Assembly (NCBI GenBank): GCA_900548855.1
Contig: URMF01000016.1
Coordinates: forward strand, 1-62,354
Reading direction: 5' to 3'
From: an uncultured Eubacteriales bacterium
GTDB taxonomy: Bacteria; Bacillota; Clostridia; Lachnospirales; Lachnospiraceae
DNA length: 62,354 nt
This document shows, piece by piece, positions 36,102 to 45,698 of the stretch (the stretch's first letter is position 1; the number at the start of each line of letters is the position of its first letter). The notes beneath the pieces are model-generated. The model was given only the letters and a program-made list of their open reading frames with translations, was not told the origin of the DNA and made no database searches. The position numbers and the translations under genes are program-made.

Positions 36102-37865
36102 CTATATGCTGAAAATTCCCATTGTTTTCTGCAGTTCCTCAGCCATAAGCAGTAACTCTTCTGATGAATCCTGGACAAGCTGCATCGTATCATTCATATC
36201 CTTCACAGTCTGGATTGTATCAGAGGCTGAATTTGCATTCTGCTCTGAAACATTAGACAAATCATCAATTGCATTGGAAATGGATTCTCCGGAAGAATTC
36301 AAAATAGTAATCTTCTGCTTAATGTTCTCCATATTCTGTAAGGACTTTCCGACACCATCAGACACTGCCTGATATGTCTCTCTTGTGAGATTCAGCTTCT
36401 GCTGCTGAATATCCATGTTCACCCGTACCTCTTCCATTACCGCAACTGCCCCTTCGGAGATTTCCAAAATTTTCTCAATTACACGCTCAATATCCTGACT
36501 GGAATTATTGGACTGTATTGCCAGCTTGCTAATCTGGTCTGCTACCACTGAAAAGCCTTTTCCGGCTTCACCTGCTCTCGCCGCTTCAATATTTGCATTT
36601 AAGGCAAGTAAATCCGTTTCATCTGCAATGGCCTGGATTAATTCCACAGCCGATTTAATATCATTGATTGCATCACTCATCAAAGAAATCTGCTCGGTTG
36701 CCTTTGAAACAGATACCTTTGTATGGTCACTGGATTCCGACAGTTCCTGAATAATCGCCTCAGATTCCTTCTCTTTTTGGGACATTTCCGCAGCATTTTC
36801 TGCCATGGTATCTACTTCGCCAATAATGTGTTCAATTTGATTATTAATCATAACCACACTGCTCCGGGCATCCGCTGTACTATCTGCCTGACTTCTTGCG
36901 CCATCCGAAATCTGCTCAACTGCCAACTGCACATCGCCCGCTGCCAATGTGGTATTCTGTGCCATATCTGAAAGTTCACCGGCAGATATCCTCAAATTAT
37001 CACTGGATATCTTGATACCGCTTACCATATCATGAAAGCTGTCCTGCAGCTTCACGCCACTCCGGTAGACATCTCCCAGCTCATCATTTGATTTTAAGCT
37101 TTTGGCATCCGGCTGATAATCCAGCTTACCCTCTATAATCCGGTCAAGGAAAACCTTAGTTTTCTGCATCTTTCCTACTGTTCCTCTTGACATGAGAATC
37201 ACCAGTACACAAACTACCAGCACAACAATTATAGAAAACATAACCAACTGGGTTGTCTGATTCCTAATAGTCTCCTTTACGCTGCTTCCCTCTTTTGCCA
37301 CCTCAATTGCACCAAATACCGTTCCATCTGAGTTAATCAAAGGCTCATAATATACATAACATATATTCTGTCCAACCTCAAAATCCTGCAGGAAAACATT
37401 TTCACCTTTTTCAATTCTTGCATATACATCTTTGTCTGTGGAAGTGCCATTCGCCCTTGCCCCGGTTGCCCCTTTGACAGTGGTCAGAAGGCGCATATTT
37501 CCAAACAGCATAGTAACATCAAAGCCTGTTTTTTCCTGCATTGCATCAACCAGCTTCGTATCGCCGGATATAACGGTTTCACCCTTTCTAATCTTGCCAC
37601 TCTGATCCTTTGTATAGTCGCCCTCATACAAACTGGTGTAGGTCTCACTGATTGAGGCAGCCACAATCTTCATGGAATTCTCTATCTCACTCTCCATTGC
37701 GGACTTCAACGTGGAAGTACTCAGCCATGTGACAAGCACACAGGTGATAATCATTGGAAAAATACACATGGCCAACAGGCGTCTGGAAAATGACCAAATT
37801 CTAATTGGTTTCTTTGCTTTTGTTGTCTTTCTTACTTTTTTGCTTTTGTTTTTCTTGTTGTTCAT
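36102..37865 (-). CDS. Methyl-accepting chemotaxis protein
   Basis: 587 residues from the ATG at 37865, with GGGAGGGG upstream. A basic N-terminus, a membrane helix (~30-50), an extracellular single-Cache sensor (~55-205), a second helix (~208-230), a HAMP segment, and a long signalling coiled coil with the conserved tip ADETDLLALNANIEAARAGE. The receptor binds a small ligand outside and controls CheA, so the organism is probably motile. The ligand is unknown. It stands alone, with no chemotaxis kinase genes nearby. Confidence 0.93.
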   Translation of the reverse strand: MNNKKNKSKKVRKTTKAKKPIRIWSFSRRLLAMCIFPMIITCVLVTWLSTSTLKSAMESEIENSMKIVAASISETYTSLYEGDYTKDQSGKIRKGETVISGDTKLVDAMQEKTGFDVTMLFGNMRLLTTVKGATGARANGTSTDKDVYARIEKGENVFLQDFEVGQNICYVYYEPLINSDGTVFGAIEVAKEGSSVKETIRNQTTQLVMFSIIVVLVVCVLVILMSRGTVGKMQKTKVFLDRIIEGKLDYQPDAKSLKSNDELGDVYRSGVKLQDSFHDMVSGIKISSDNLRISAGELSDMAQNTTLAAGDVQLAVEQISDGARSQADSTADARSSVVMINNQIEHIIGEVDTMAENAAEMSQKEKESEAIIQELSESSDHTKVSVSKATEQISLMSDAINDIKSAVELIQAIADETDLLALNANIEAARAGEAGKGFSVVADQISKLAIQSNNSSQDIERVIEKILEISEGAVAVMEEVRVNMDIQQQKLNLTRETYQAVSDGVGKSLQNMENIKQKITILNSSGESISNAIDDLSNVSEQNANSASDTIQTVKDMNDTMQLVQDSSEELLLMAEELQKTMGIFSI

Positions 37866-38053
37866 CACGAATTCGCCCCTCCCGTATGTATTCCATTACT
37901 GTTTACATCCCAGCAACATACTATTGATATAATTAAATGCTAACTTATCCGCTCATTTTATCAAAAACTATCTAATTGATATTATAGCATAATTCAATAG
38001 AAATCAAAGTATTATTTTTCAATTTTTATATCTATGATTGGTTTATGTGGATA

Positions 38054-39133
38054 TTATTCTGTTTCAATGCTTCCGAGATATTTGTTCCGTTCATCTGTTA
38101 CCTGACGTACCATTTCGGAACGGTTTCCATTATACATGTTTAACAACGTATCATCATAGCCAAAAATCAAATACGGCATATTTTTTGCCACATAGTCAAT
38201 TGCTTCATTTACCGCTTTTTCATTTTTCATCTGGATATCAAACTGCTTTCCATCCGCTTTACAAACCTTCAAAGAATAGGTTTTCCCGGCAGGAATGAAA
38301 TTCACACTATGCTTTACAATACTTGGATAAATCCATATCAAATCCTTCGCCTCTGCAAAATATACCGTTGCAAACCGCACAGCCATAAAATATTCTGTAT
38401 TAACACGAATGCCCTGCACCGGTGTTCCTGATTCATAAAACTGTTCCACCCGGTTCATGTACAGTTCTTCATTTCCCTTTTCCCTGCAATATTTTCTAAG
38501 ATTCTTTATATTGGTGCCACGGATACCGTTAATTAGGAAAATAGTACCAACAACCACTAGCACGGCTGGAAAAAAAGCAACAGCTACAAGACCACCCTTC
38601 GTCTCATTTCCAATGTAATTAACCTGCAGGGCATACGGTAAAAAATCCGTTCTTTCTTCCTCTGTTATTTCCACTGCATCTAAATATTGGTTATAATAGC
38701 GCAGCGATTCCCCCTCTAATGGCATGATGGTTCCCTCCACTTCCAGTTCTTCCATCTCTGCTCCACCGATATCTTTCCCATCCGTATAGTCCCAATAAAT
38801 CTGCATATTTTTGTCTGCGATATCCATTTCAGAACCACTGCAAACCATTCCCATGTATTCCTTTTCCCCAACCGGAATCAGATATTCCTTCGAGGTAACC
38901 GTACCATCCTCCTCATAGTATGAATAATAATCATAAATCATATAAATTTTTGCCTTTACCAAAACTCCTTCTTTTATATCTTCTGCCTTTAGTTCCTCAA
39001 AAGCTTTCGGCGTTTCAAATAGACATTTAATGCTATCTATTTCACAAATAACAATGAGGGCTGCAATTATCCAGAACGCAGCTGTTCCCAAAATACATAA
39101 TACTAAATGTTTTTTCTTAAGTGATTGAATCAT
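38054..39133 (-). CDS. Membrane protein of unknown function (DUF6709-like)
   Basis: 359 residues with one N-terminal membrane helix (~11-30), an extracellular acidic domain (~45-180), a second helix (~182-203), and a cytoplasmic C-terminal domain (~205-359) with VRFATVYFAEAKDLIWIYPS. I think it matches a Lachnospiraceae family named DUF6709, but this is from memory. It lies 33 bp downstream of the XRE regulator on the same strand and is probably controlled by it. The C-terminal part may bind lipid or protein. No function can be assigned. Confidence 0.6.
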   Translation of the reverse strand: MIQSLKKKHLVLCILGTAAFWIIAALIVICEIDSIKCLFETPKAFEELKAEDIKEGVLVKAKIYMIYDYYSYYEEDGTVTSKEYLIPVGEKEYMGMVCSGSEMDIADKNMQIYWDYTDGKDIGGAEMEELEVEGTIMPLEGESLRYYNQYLDAVEITEEERTDFLPYALQVNYIGNETKGGLVAVAFFPAVLVVVGTIFLINGIRGTNIKNLRKYCREKGNEELYMNRVEQFYESGTPVQGIRVNTEYFMAVRFATVYFAEAKDLIWIYPSIVKHSVNFIPAGKTYSLKVCKADGKQFDIQMKNEKAVNEAIDYVAKNMPYLIFGYDDTLLNMYNGNRSEMVRQVTDERNKYLGSIETE

Positions 39134-39166
39134 TTTTCCTTCCCCCTGTAAAATATTTAAATTATT

Positions 39167-40201
39167 TCATAATAATATCATTTCCCACTCTTCATTTCCA
39201 GCCATATAGCCAAATGTTTCATCATCCCGGAAACACTCCAGCAAATCCTCACGCATTCTTGGCACCAAGGTACTATAGGATTTCTTATTAAATGTCAGAT
39301 GGGAATACAAAAACGAATCCATAAAGCTGCCTATTTCCCCCAGAGAAGCAAGCATTGTTTTTACAACAGAAAGGGTTTCCGGGACATTCTTCTCCAATGC
39401 TGCTAATTCTAATTTACAGGATGTCTCATAATATATGCCCATTTCAAACAGCTTTGCCAGACCACTTTCCTTCTCAATATATTTCCGGGCTAGTGGGGTA
39501 TCCCCCTCCTGCATGGATAGCATATAGAGACTACCGAGTACCATATTTAACAGCTGATAATTGGAAAATAGTATTTCCTCATAAGTCTTATATGCCTCTT
39601 GTATGCGGTTTGTTTTGCTATAAATCACCGCCTGCATCCGCTTTTTTTCTACGCTGCCCTCCTCAAAATAATCCAGACATCCTTCTGCTTTATCATACAT
39701 CTCTTTTCTCGTGTAGTATCCAAACAAAGAGTCAGCACAATGTCTCTGTACCTTTGCATCTCCATTTTCTAACGCTCTTTGATACCATTCCAGAATCTGT
39801 TTGTCGTAGACATCCGGATTTGCAATACCATCCATCATACATCTGGCATCCATAATTACTGCTAACTGCCAAATCAACTGATTACAGTTGGGATACTGCT
39901 GTATGAGAGACTTTGCATATTGAAACACTGCATCAAAGCTCTCATTATCAAATTTTTCATCGATTTCCCTGACAATCCTTTTGATTTTTTCCTCTGTCGG
40001 TTCCACATGAAAGGATAAAAGTGTTTCCAGCGTGATATCCAGACACCTGGCAATAGGCGCCAGCAGCATGATATCAGGCTGTGTCACCCCTTTTTCCCAT
40101 TTATTCACAGCAGGTGTGGTCACGCCTAAACGCTTTGCCATATCCTCCTGTGTCATATTTTTATTTTTTCTATATTTCCGAATCACTTCACCAATCTGCA
40201 T
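39167..40201 (-). CDS. XRE-family regulator with long helical-repeat tail
   Basis: 344 residues. The N-terminal 65 residues are an HTH_3 DNA-binding domain (MTQEDMAKRLGVTTPAVNKW). The rest is all-helical with TPR-like repeats (AKSLIQQYPNC, YDKAEGCLDYFEEG), a plan seen in regulators that sense peptides or partner proteins. It is upstream of and close to the membrane protein gene (33 bp), suggesting a regulator-target pair. Ligand unknown. Confidence 0.85.
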   Translation of the reverse strand: MQIGEVIRKYRKNKNMTQEDMAKRLGVTTPAVNKWEKGVTQPDIMLLAPIARCLDITLETLLSFHVEPTEEKIKRIVREIDEKFDNESFDAVFQYAKSLIQQYPNCNQLIWQLAVIMDARCMMDGIANPDVYDKQILEWYQRALENGDAKVQRHCADSLFGYYTRKEMYDKAEGCLDYFEEGSVEKKRMQAVIYSKTNRIQEAYKTYEEILFSNYQLLNMVLGSLYMLSMQEGDTPLARKYIEKESGLAKLFEMGIYYETSCKLELAALEKNVPETLSVVKTMLASLGEIGSFMDSFLYSHLTFNKKSYSTLVPRMREDLLECFRDDETFGYMAGNEEWEMILL

Positions 40202-40385
40202 AAAGCATCCTCCTGCATTCTATAATTATTGCAAAGATTTTTACTAAGCTCATCTTATCAAAAAATGCTTTCTCTCACAATTGAACAGATTGTAACATTC
40301 GCTCAAGAAAATTAACCACCGGGCAAATCGCTATTCAGGCATTGTTATCCTTCATATGCTTAACACTCTTTAACCGTCTTTCCCC

Positions 40386-42236
40386 TTACTTTCTGCGGCT
40401 GTCAAAATAGACAAAGGAATCAATGGCATCCAGTATATCCTTAAAATCCTCTCTGGGCGCCAGCTCCACATATTTGCGCAAAAGCTCCGTTTCCTGTTCC
40501 TTAAACCGTCCATAGAAAATATCATACAGATTGTGCCCGCGCATGTATATTTTAAACTCCTCAAAATGTTCTTTTAAATCTGCAACAGATTGTATGTCTT
40601 TCCCCAAAACCTCCACAAGGTGCATTCCGCTCTTTATCCGGTGTAAATACTGTTCCCATTTTGTAAACAATATCTCCCAGAATTCTTCTACACTTTCAAC
40701 CACACCAATCTGTGCCATTACCTCCGGGTTCAGAAAATAATTTTCAAAAGAATAATATTTTAAAATTAATACATTTTGTCTTTGAACCCTGGGCAGCTTG
40801 TCAATGTCTTCATTGTTCCGCTCACTGTAATAATGGCAAAGTTGTGCAGCAAGCTCTTCCGGATTTTTCCCGTCACTGTCACGAATCATCAAAAACTGGT
40901 CCCGCAAATAAAGCTGATTCATATATTTTAAATTGGCATAGGTCTTAATATTTGTACAGCTATTGGTTGTAATAATCGAAATGCGGGATAAATTTCCTCT
41001 CTTATCATAAACATCCGAATAATATTTTTCCAGGAGAAGCGGAAATCTTGTTTTATCCTGTTTTCCCTCTACAATAAAAACAAAATCTACATTCAAAAAA
41101 TCATTTGCACTATAACCCAAATCATTCAGAATATCATCAATATCTGCATTCCGGTGTGCAACAGAATACCCCTCCTCATCCAAAACCATCTGGCAAATTT
41201 GACCACGGGTAAAATTTGCAACCATATTCGGGGAATGGGTTGTAAAAATCACTTGATTCTTCTTTGATAAACGATAAAGAATCTTGCTTGCTGTCTTCTG
41301 CAAAGAGGGATGCAGAAATAATTCCGGATACTCCACAATAATAATACTTTGAAGCCGTTTCTCATCTTCTATATAGGTTTCCAGTAACGAAAGCATGTAA
41401 ATACTTTTCATACCATTTCCAAGCTGCTCCACAGGACTTAACCGTTTCAGTTCTTCGTGCCATGCATCTACTTCAATTGAAAACATTTTATCCGTGTCAT
41501 AGGACAATGAATATAGAATATCCTCCACTCCTCCATTTTTCCGGTAATTTACATTCATTTTTTTAGAAAATTCACTGATATTTAACTGATATATTTTGTA
41601 TTCCAACAGCTTTGCCGTCTCATGTACCTGCAGGTCTTCCGGTTTTTTCTGATTAATCAGCCCAATGCAACTAAAGCAGTGATTACAGGTCTTTGCTGCA
41701 TCGAACATACATGCATTGGAACGCAAGGTACTAAGCTCTTCCGACTTCTGGAACATCAGTAAATCCTCCTGAAAGGATTCTAAATTCCGGTTCGTATCAA
41801 TAAAATAGAGCTTCGGTAAAATTTCCGGAATACATCGGTTGTTTTTGTGCCCTTCATCCTCATACCGTATTTTTCCGTTGTAGTTGATGGAACAGACAAA
41901 AGACAGTTCACCATTCAAAAAAGATGGAAGCTTTTCGCAAAAGTCACGCTCCCATGATTCATAACGCTTATAAGCGCTAACCACCCCATGGGCGTGAAAC
42001 TGATGCAAATCCTCTTCCGTTATAGCAAGAACCATGGCAATTTCAATGTTTTGCTTCTTCTCGTTAAAATCATTTTCCCTGACAGTATAATTTCCGGTAA
42101 CTGCACGAACCGCATCTATCACAACTGTCTTTCCTGTGTTGTTCTTTCCAACTAGAATCAGGGCATTTTCAATGTCACGGATTGTGAGTTCCCGGACGGA
42201 TTTGAAATTTTTGATATGTAAGGACTTAATCTGCAT
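40386..42236 (-). CDS. OLD-family ATPase-TOPRIM nuclease with a four-cysteine insert
   Basis: 616 residues. An ABC/SMC-like ATPase begins with GKNNTGKT (30-37); the Walker B region is IIIVEYPELFLHP (298-310) and the H-loop is TTHSP. A TOPRIM nuclease follows, with Glu390 (FIVEGKQD) and the acidic RDSDG motif. Between the ATPase halves lies a probable zinc site: Cys176, Cys184, Cys187 and Cys190. OLD nucleases act in phage exclusion or DNA repair; many pair with GajB-like helicases (Gabija), but no such helicase adjoins this one. It is preceded by repeat copy 2. The Walker B acidic pair is E-Y rather than E-E/D-E. Confidence 0.83.
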   Translation of the reverse strand: MQIKSLHIKNFKSVRELTIRDIENALILVGKNNTGKTVVIDAVRAVTGNYTVRENDFNEKKQNIEIAMVLAITEEDLHQFHAHGVVSAYKRYESWERDFCEKLPSFLNGELSFVCSINYNGKIRYEDEGHKNNRCIPEILPKLYFIDTNRNLESFQEDLLMFQKSEELSTLRSNACMFDAAKTCNHCFSCIGLINQKKPEDLQVHETAKLLEYKIYQLNISEFSKKMNVNYRKNGGVEDILYSLSYDTDKMFSIEVDAWHEELKRLSPVEQLGNGMKSIYMLSLLETYIEDEKRLQSIIIVEYPELFLHPSLQKTASKILYRLSKKNQVIFTTHSPNMVANFTRGQICQMVLDEEGYSVAHRNADIDDILNDLGYSANDFLNVDFVFIVEGKQDKTRFPLLLEKYYSDVYDKRGNLSRISIITTNSCTNIKTYANLKYMNQLYLRDQFLMIRDSDGKNPEELAAQLCHYYSERNNEDIDKLPRVQRQNVLILKYYSFENYFLNPEVMAQIGVVESVEEFWEILFTKWEQYLHRIKSGMHLVEVLGKDIQSVADLKEHFEEFKIYMRGHNLYDIFYGRFKEQETELLRKYVELAPREDFKDILDAIDSFVYFDSRRK

Positions 42237-42264
42237 CTAACTCCTCCTTAAAACATATACTGTC

Positions 42265-42329
42265 AGGCAATTGCGAAACTCCCTGTTTGCACAACGGTCG
42301 GTAACGAAAACAGAGTTTCGCAATTAACC
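42265..42329. repeat. MITE-like palindromic repeat, copy 2
   Basis: A 65-bp element starts AGGCAATTGCGAAACTCCCT and ends GAGTTTCGCAATTAACC. It is homologous along its whole length to copy 1. It lies between the K+ channel gene and the OLD gene, which run in the same direction, so it may sit in their joint transcript. Confidence 0.8.
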
Positions 42330-42344
42330 AAACCGATACCGTTT

Positions 42345-43565
42345 CTATATCTCAATCGTATTGGCATCTGCCAGGCAAAGCTTCGTATACAAGAACACCT
42401 TGTCTCCCGCCTCTAATACCATATTGCCGTTTGGAATCAGCGATTTGTTACGGCGTTTCACCAGTACAATAACCGACTGACGGGAAATGTCCAAATCCTT
42501 AATCTTCACTCCTGTCCACGGATTCTGCTTCTTAAGTACAATCTCCTTCAGATTGATATGTTCCTTTTCGTCCTCTTCGTAAGGAATCGCACCTAACACC
42601 ACCACATCATCCTCCAACAGTACCACATCCCCCCGGGGAATAATTATCTCTTCCTCCCGCTTGATAATCGCCACAATCACACCTGCCGGCAGTGACAGAT
42701 CGGCAATACGCTTGTGGAACCATTTATCCTCTTCTGTAATGTGAACCCTAATAAAATGCATATCTTCCTCATAGCCGTACTCATTTCTTCTCTTAATACT
42801 GGAATACTGGTCTACAAAGCCCGCTGAAATGATACCCGTTGGAATCGCAACCATACCGACCCCTAAAAAGGAAATTATAATTCCCAGGATTTTCCCCATT
42901 ATTGTAACCGGATAAATATCGCCATATCCCACAGTGAGCAGGGTGGACGCGGACCACCAGATTCCGGAAAAGGCATTGGTAAACACATCGGGCTGCGCCT
43001 CATGCTCTAAACTGTACATACAGAGACTGGAAGCAATCATCAAAATCAGAATAAGAACCACCGATGAAACCAGCTGCTGGCGTTTCTTATACAAAACGTC
43101 GGTAATAACATGAAGGGAGTCGTAATATGCATCCACCCGGAACAGGCGGAAAATCCGCACAATCCGAACCATCCGAAATGCAACGGTTCCCGATGGGAAG
43201 AAAATCGGCAAATAGTAGGGCAGCCAGGAAAGAATGTCCACAATTCCCATAAAGGACAGCATATATTTTCTCACTGCACAAAGCTCTGTCATATCCTCCT
43301 CATCCGCATACAAAAAACGGGCGGTAAAAATACGCAAAAAATAATCTATAGCAAAGCATGCAACCGTAATCCGCTCAATCCATAACAAAATACTTCCATA
43401 CTGCAAACGCATTCCATCATAAGTATACATGATGCTGACCGCCAGATTCAATATAATTGTAAATACATTAAAAAAATCGTAGCAGCGACTGACATAGTCC
43501 AAATCATTGCCAACCTCTAATATTTCAAACAGCCGTTTGCGCCGGCGATACCATTTCCTACTCAT
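42345..43565 (-). CDS. Voltage-gated-type K+ channel with tandem RCK_C domains
   Basis: 406 residues. Six membrane helices, including an arginine-rich S4 (FRMVRIVRIFRLFRV, 130-144) and a pore loop with the selectivity filter TVGYGD (211-216). The cytoplasmic tail has two RCK_C units (EEEIIIPRGDVVLLEDD and KSLIPNGNMVLEAGD), as does the antiporter at 2 kb. The channel passes K+ across the membrane in response to voltage and probably to a nucleotide such as c-di-AMP. It is a standalone gene. Gating details are inferred from family. Confidence 0.92.
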   Translation of the reverse strand: MSRKWYRRRKRLFEILEVGNDLDYVSRCYDFFNVFTIILNLAVSIMYTYDGMRLQYGSILLWIERITVACFAIDYFLRIFTARFLYADEEDMTELCAVRKYMLSFMGIVDILSWLPYYLPIFFPSGTVAFRMVRIVRIFRLFRVDAYYDSLHVITDVLYKKRQQLVSSVVLILILMIASSLCMYSLEHEAQPDVFTNAFSGIWWSASTLLTVGYGDIYPVTIMGKILGIIISFLGVGMVAIPTGIISAGFVDQYSSIKRRNEYGYEEDMHFIRVHITEEDKWFHKRIADLSLPAGVIVAIIKREEEIIIPRGDVVLLEDDVVVLGAIPYEEDEKEHINLKEIVLKKQNPWTGVKIKDLDISRQSVIVLVKRRNKSLIPNGNMVLEAGDKVFLYTKLCLADANTIEI

Positions 43566-43702
43566 TTGCTATCCCTCTCCTATAACCCTGCCTCATCTAT
43601 CATAGATGTGTTTTCCTTTACCATAATTTATTCCAATCATTTTTACCTATAATTTATTATAAAGGTGTTAGTGTTCATCCGCAAGAAAAATCTTATACGA
43701 CA

Positions 43703-43738
43703 AATGGGATAGCACACAAATGCTACCCCATTCTTTTT
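43703..43738 (+). terminator. Isolated hairpin with T-run on the plus strand
   Basis: AATGGGATAGCA pairs with TGCTACCCCATT and is followed by CTTTTT on the plus strand, though both flanking genes are on the minus strand. It may end an unseen small RNA or simply be a reverse-facing stem after the MerR gene. Confidence 0.45.
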
Positions 43739-43774
43739 AGTACATATTCTCTTCCTGCAATGGAAAACGAACTG

Positions 43775-44503
43775 TTATTTACCACAGTAAATCCGTATCG
43801 CCTCTGCCGTGAAATCTGCCGTTCCGGTTCCTCCAGCACGGTCAATATTGGCTGTAAATTCTCCTCCCCCAGCATACATCTGACCAAGACTTAACAGAAT
43901 GTCGTTGGAGCATTGATAGAAATTTTCCGTGATATAATTCTGCAGCTTTTTGACAAGACTTTGGGCTTCAGCGGACTCTGGCTTGCCATCCTTTAACTTT
44001 CCAAAATCTGTAAATAACTGCATAAATCGTTCCGTTATAACCCGTTGTTCATCTTCGCTTCTGTTTTGGGATTTCTGCTCAAATTCCTTGTATTCAGCTG
44101 TTTTTCCCCATTGTTCCTTCGCCCGTCTGGCATATTCATCCATTTTCTTTGTATCAAATACTGAAAAATCCATTGTTCCCACTCCTATCAATTGTATTCC
44201 ACGGGCAAAATCAATTAAATTTTCCAGATGCTCTTTTTTCATTGTCAGCATTTCAATTTGCTGTTCCAATGCCTTATTTCTATCAAAGTCGGGTCTGGAT
44301 ATAATTTCCTTGATTTCTTTCAGAGGAAATTCCAGTTCTTTAAACAGTAAAATCTGCTGCAGCATTTCCAAGGCTGTATCGGCATACAACCGGTATCCGG
44401 ACTCTGTATACCTGGTTGGCTTCAGTAATCCAATTTTGTCGTAATATTGCAGGGTGCGTATACTCACCCCGGTCAGTTTACTTACCTCATTTACTGTCAT
44501 CAT
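43775..44503 (-). CDS. MerR-family regulator with TipAS-type drug-binding domain
   Basis: 242 residues from the ATG at 44503, which has AAGGAGGA 7 bases upstream. The N-terminal MerR winged helix (VNEVSKLTGVSIRTLQYYDK) is followed by a coiled coil and a C-terminal TipAS domain (~140-240) with GGEFTANIDRAGG. TipAL-like proteins bind peptide antibiotics or other multidrug ligands and turn on their own promoter and nearby genes. The promoter upstream has the 19-bp spacing used by MerR activators. The divergent cupin gene is a possible co-target. Confidence 0.9.
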   Translation of the reverse strand: MMTVNEVSKLTGVSIRTLQYYDKIGLLKPTRYTESGYRLYADTALEMLQQILLFKELEFPLKEIKEIISRPDFDRNKALEQQIEMLTMKKEHLENLIDFARGIQLIGVGTMDFSVFDTKKMDEYARRAKEQWGKTAEYKEFEQKSQNRSEDEQRVITERFMQLFTDFGKLKDGKPESAEAQSLVKKLQNYITENFYQCSNDILLSLGQMYAGGGEFTANIDRAGGTGTADFTAEAIRIYCGK

Positions 44504-44530
44504 GGCTGGTTCCTCCTTCCGTGTAAGTAT

Positions 44531-44561
44531 ATGGTACACTATTACGCAACGTAGGAGTCAA
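44531..44561 (-). promoter_or_regulatory. MerR-type promoter with 19-bp spacer
   Basis: On the minus strand TTGACT (44556-44561) and TACCAT (44531-44536) are separated by 19 bp, longer than the usual 17. MerR proteins activate such promoters by untwisting the DNA, so this is probably the autoregulated promoter of the MerR/TipAS gene. Confidence 0.65.
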
Positions 44562-44674
44562 GAGAAAATAATAAACTTCCAACAAATAATTTGTCTTTAC
44601 CGCAATTTTATCCAATCCCTCCTCCTCTCCTTCTCTTATAATACACTTATCAAAAACAAAGGAGGCATACATCT

Positions 44675-45073
44675 ATGAACAACAATACGTTATGTACTTT
44701 CCAGGCATTTGACAACGGTACTTTAAAACTGCCAGAAAATACGGTAAAATTTGCAGACATTCCCTGGTCAAAGCATCCAACCTTTGAAGGGGTAGAGCTC
44801 AAACACATTGTCACATCAAAAGATACTAACGGACAATTCAGTTACCATCTTGTCCGCATTGCGCCAGGCAAAAGCATCAAAAACCATATCCACGAAACCC
44901 AGCTGGAAACCCATGAGGTAATTGCCGGTTCAGGCATATGTATCAATGACGGTACTGCCATCCCTTACGAGGTTGGAACCATTTCTATCATGCCCGCTGG
45001 CGTTCCCCATGAGGTTAATGCAGGAAATGACGGACTTTACCTGTTTGCAAAATTCATTCCGGCATTATGCTAA
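44675..45073 (+). CDS. Cupin-domain protein
   Basis: 132 residues forming a single cupin barrel. The metal motif is visible as NHIHETQLETHEVI (two His and a Glu region), then MPAGVPHEVNAG with the last His. Single-domain cupins act as small-ligand sensors, isomerases or dioxygenases. AGGAGG lies upstream. It is divergent from the MerR gene and convergent with AraC (8-bp gap), so it may be part of a stress or carbon response. Specific role unknown. Confidence 0.85.
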   Translation: MNNNTLCTFQAFDNGTLKLPENTVKFADIPWSKHPTFEGVELKHIVTSKDTNGQFSYHLVRIAPGKSIKNHIHETQLETHEVIAGSGICINDGTAIPYEVGTISIMPAGVPHEVNAGNDGLYLFAKFIPALC

Positions 45074-45080
45074 AATCTTT

Positions 45081-45698
45081 CTAGCTGTTTTGCCGTACTG
45101 ACTGCCTATACGCATTTGGCGTCAGCCGGACGATTCTTTTAAAGCAGCGGTCGAAGTGGCTCTGGTCACAGAAGCCTGTGGCATAAGCTGCTTCGGTCAC
45201 GCTTTTTCCTTCTTCCAATAATCTCTGTGCTTTCCGCACCCTGCACTGTATCTGGAACTGATGGGGTGTCAGACCGCAGGCAGCCTTAAACTGCCGAATC
45301 ATATGATAAGGACTTACCGCTATACTCTGTGCCATATCCGCAATCAAAAATGTATTCTCCGGTGCCTTTAAGATTCGTTCCTTTAACCTCTGGGAATAGC
45401 TGATTTCTCCTGACGATTCTTCCTGGGTTTTCCTGACAGATATGCACACCGTCAGCATGGAATAGGCAATATCATTTACCGGTTCTACTGCATGGGGCAT
45501 ATCCGGTAGAATGTAGAAATATCCGCCTGTCTGGTATAAAAACTCCTCTCCATTACAAATAATACGAACCGCTCCGGCTCTAACATATCCGAACATGATA
45601 TGGTTCGTATGCGTGTGCACTGGATAGGGCTGGACAGAATTTTCATAAGAAATATACTCTATATGATTGTTCCGATAATACGTAATATTATTTTTCAT
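45081..45698 (-). CDS. AraC-family transcription regulator
   Basis: 205 residues from the ATG at 45698, which has GGAAGGA upstream. The N-terminal cupin-like sensor (HTHTNHIMFGYVRAG, YILPDMPHAV) is followed by two HTH units (MAQSIAVSPYHMIRQFKAAC and KSVTEAAYATGFCDQSHFDR) of the AraC domain. It binds a small ligand and activates or represses transcription. The start overlaps the stop of the upstream GNAT gene by 11 bp, so the two are coupled. Confidence 0.9.
   Translation of the reverse strand: MKNNITYYRNNHIEYISYENSVQPYPVHTHTNHIMFGYVRAGAVRIICNGEEFLYQTGGYFYILPDMPHAVEPVNDIAYSMLTVCISVRKTQEESSGEISYSQRLKERILKAPENTFLIADMAQSIAVSPYHMIRQFKAACGLTPHQFQIQCRVRKAQRLLEEGKSVTEAAYATGFCDQSHFDRCFKRIVRLTPNAYRQSVRQNS

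Noticed and set aside
40386..43565. OLD gene as the GajA half of a Gabija system
   Set aside because: Gabija needs an adjacent UvrD-type GajB; the neighbours are a K+ channel and an XRE gene, and the UvrD-type protein at 14-17 kb is far away and of another design.
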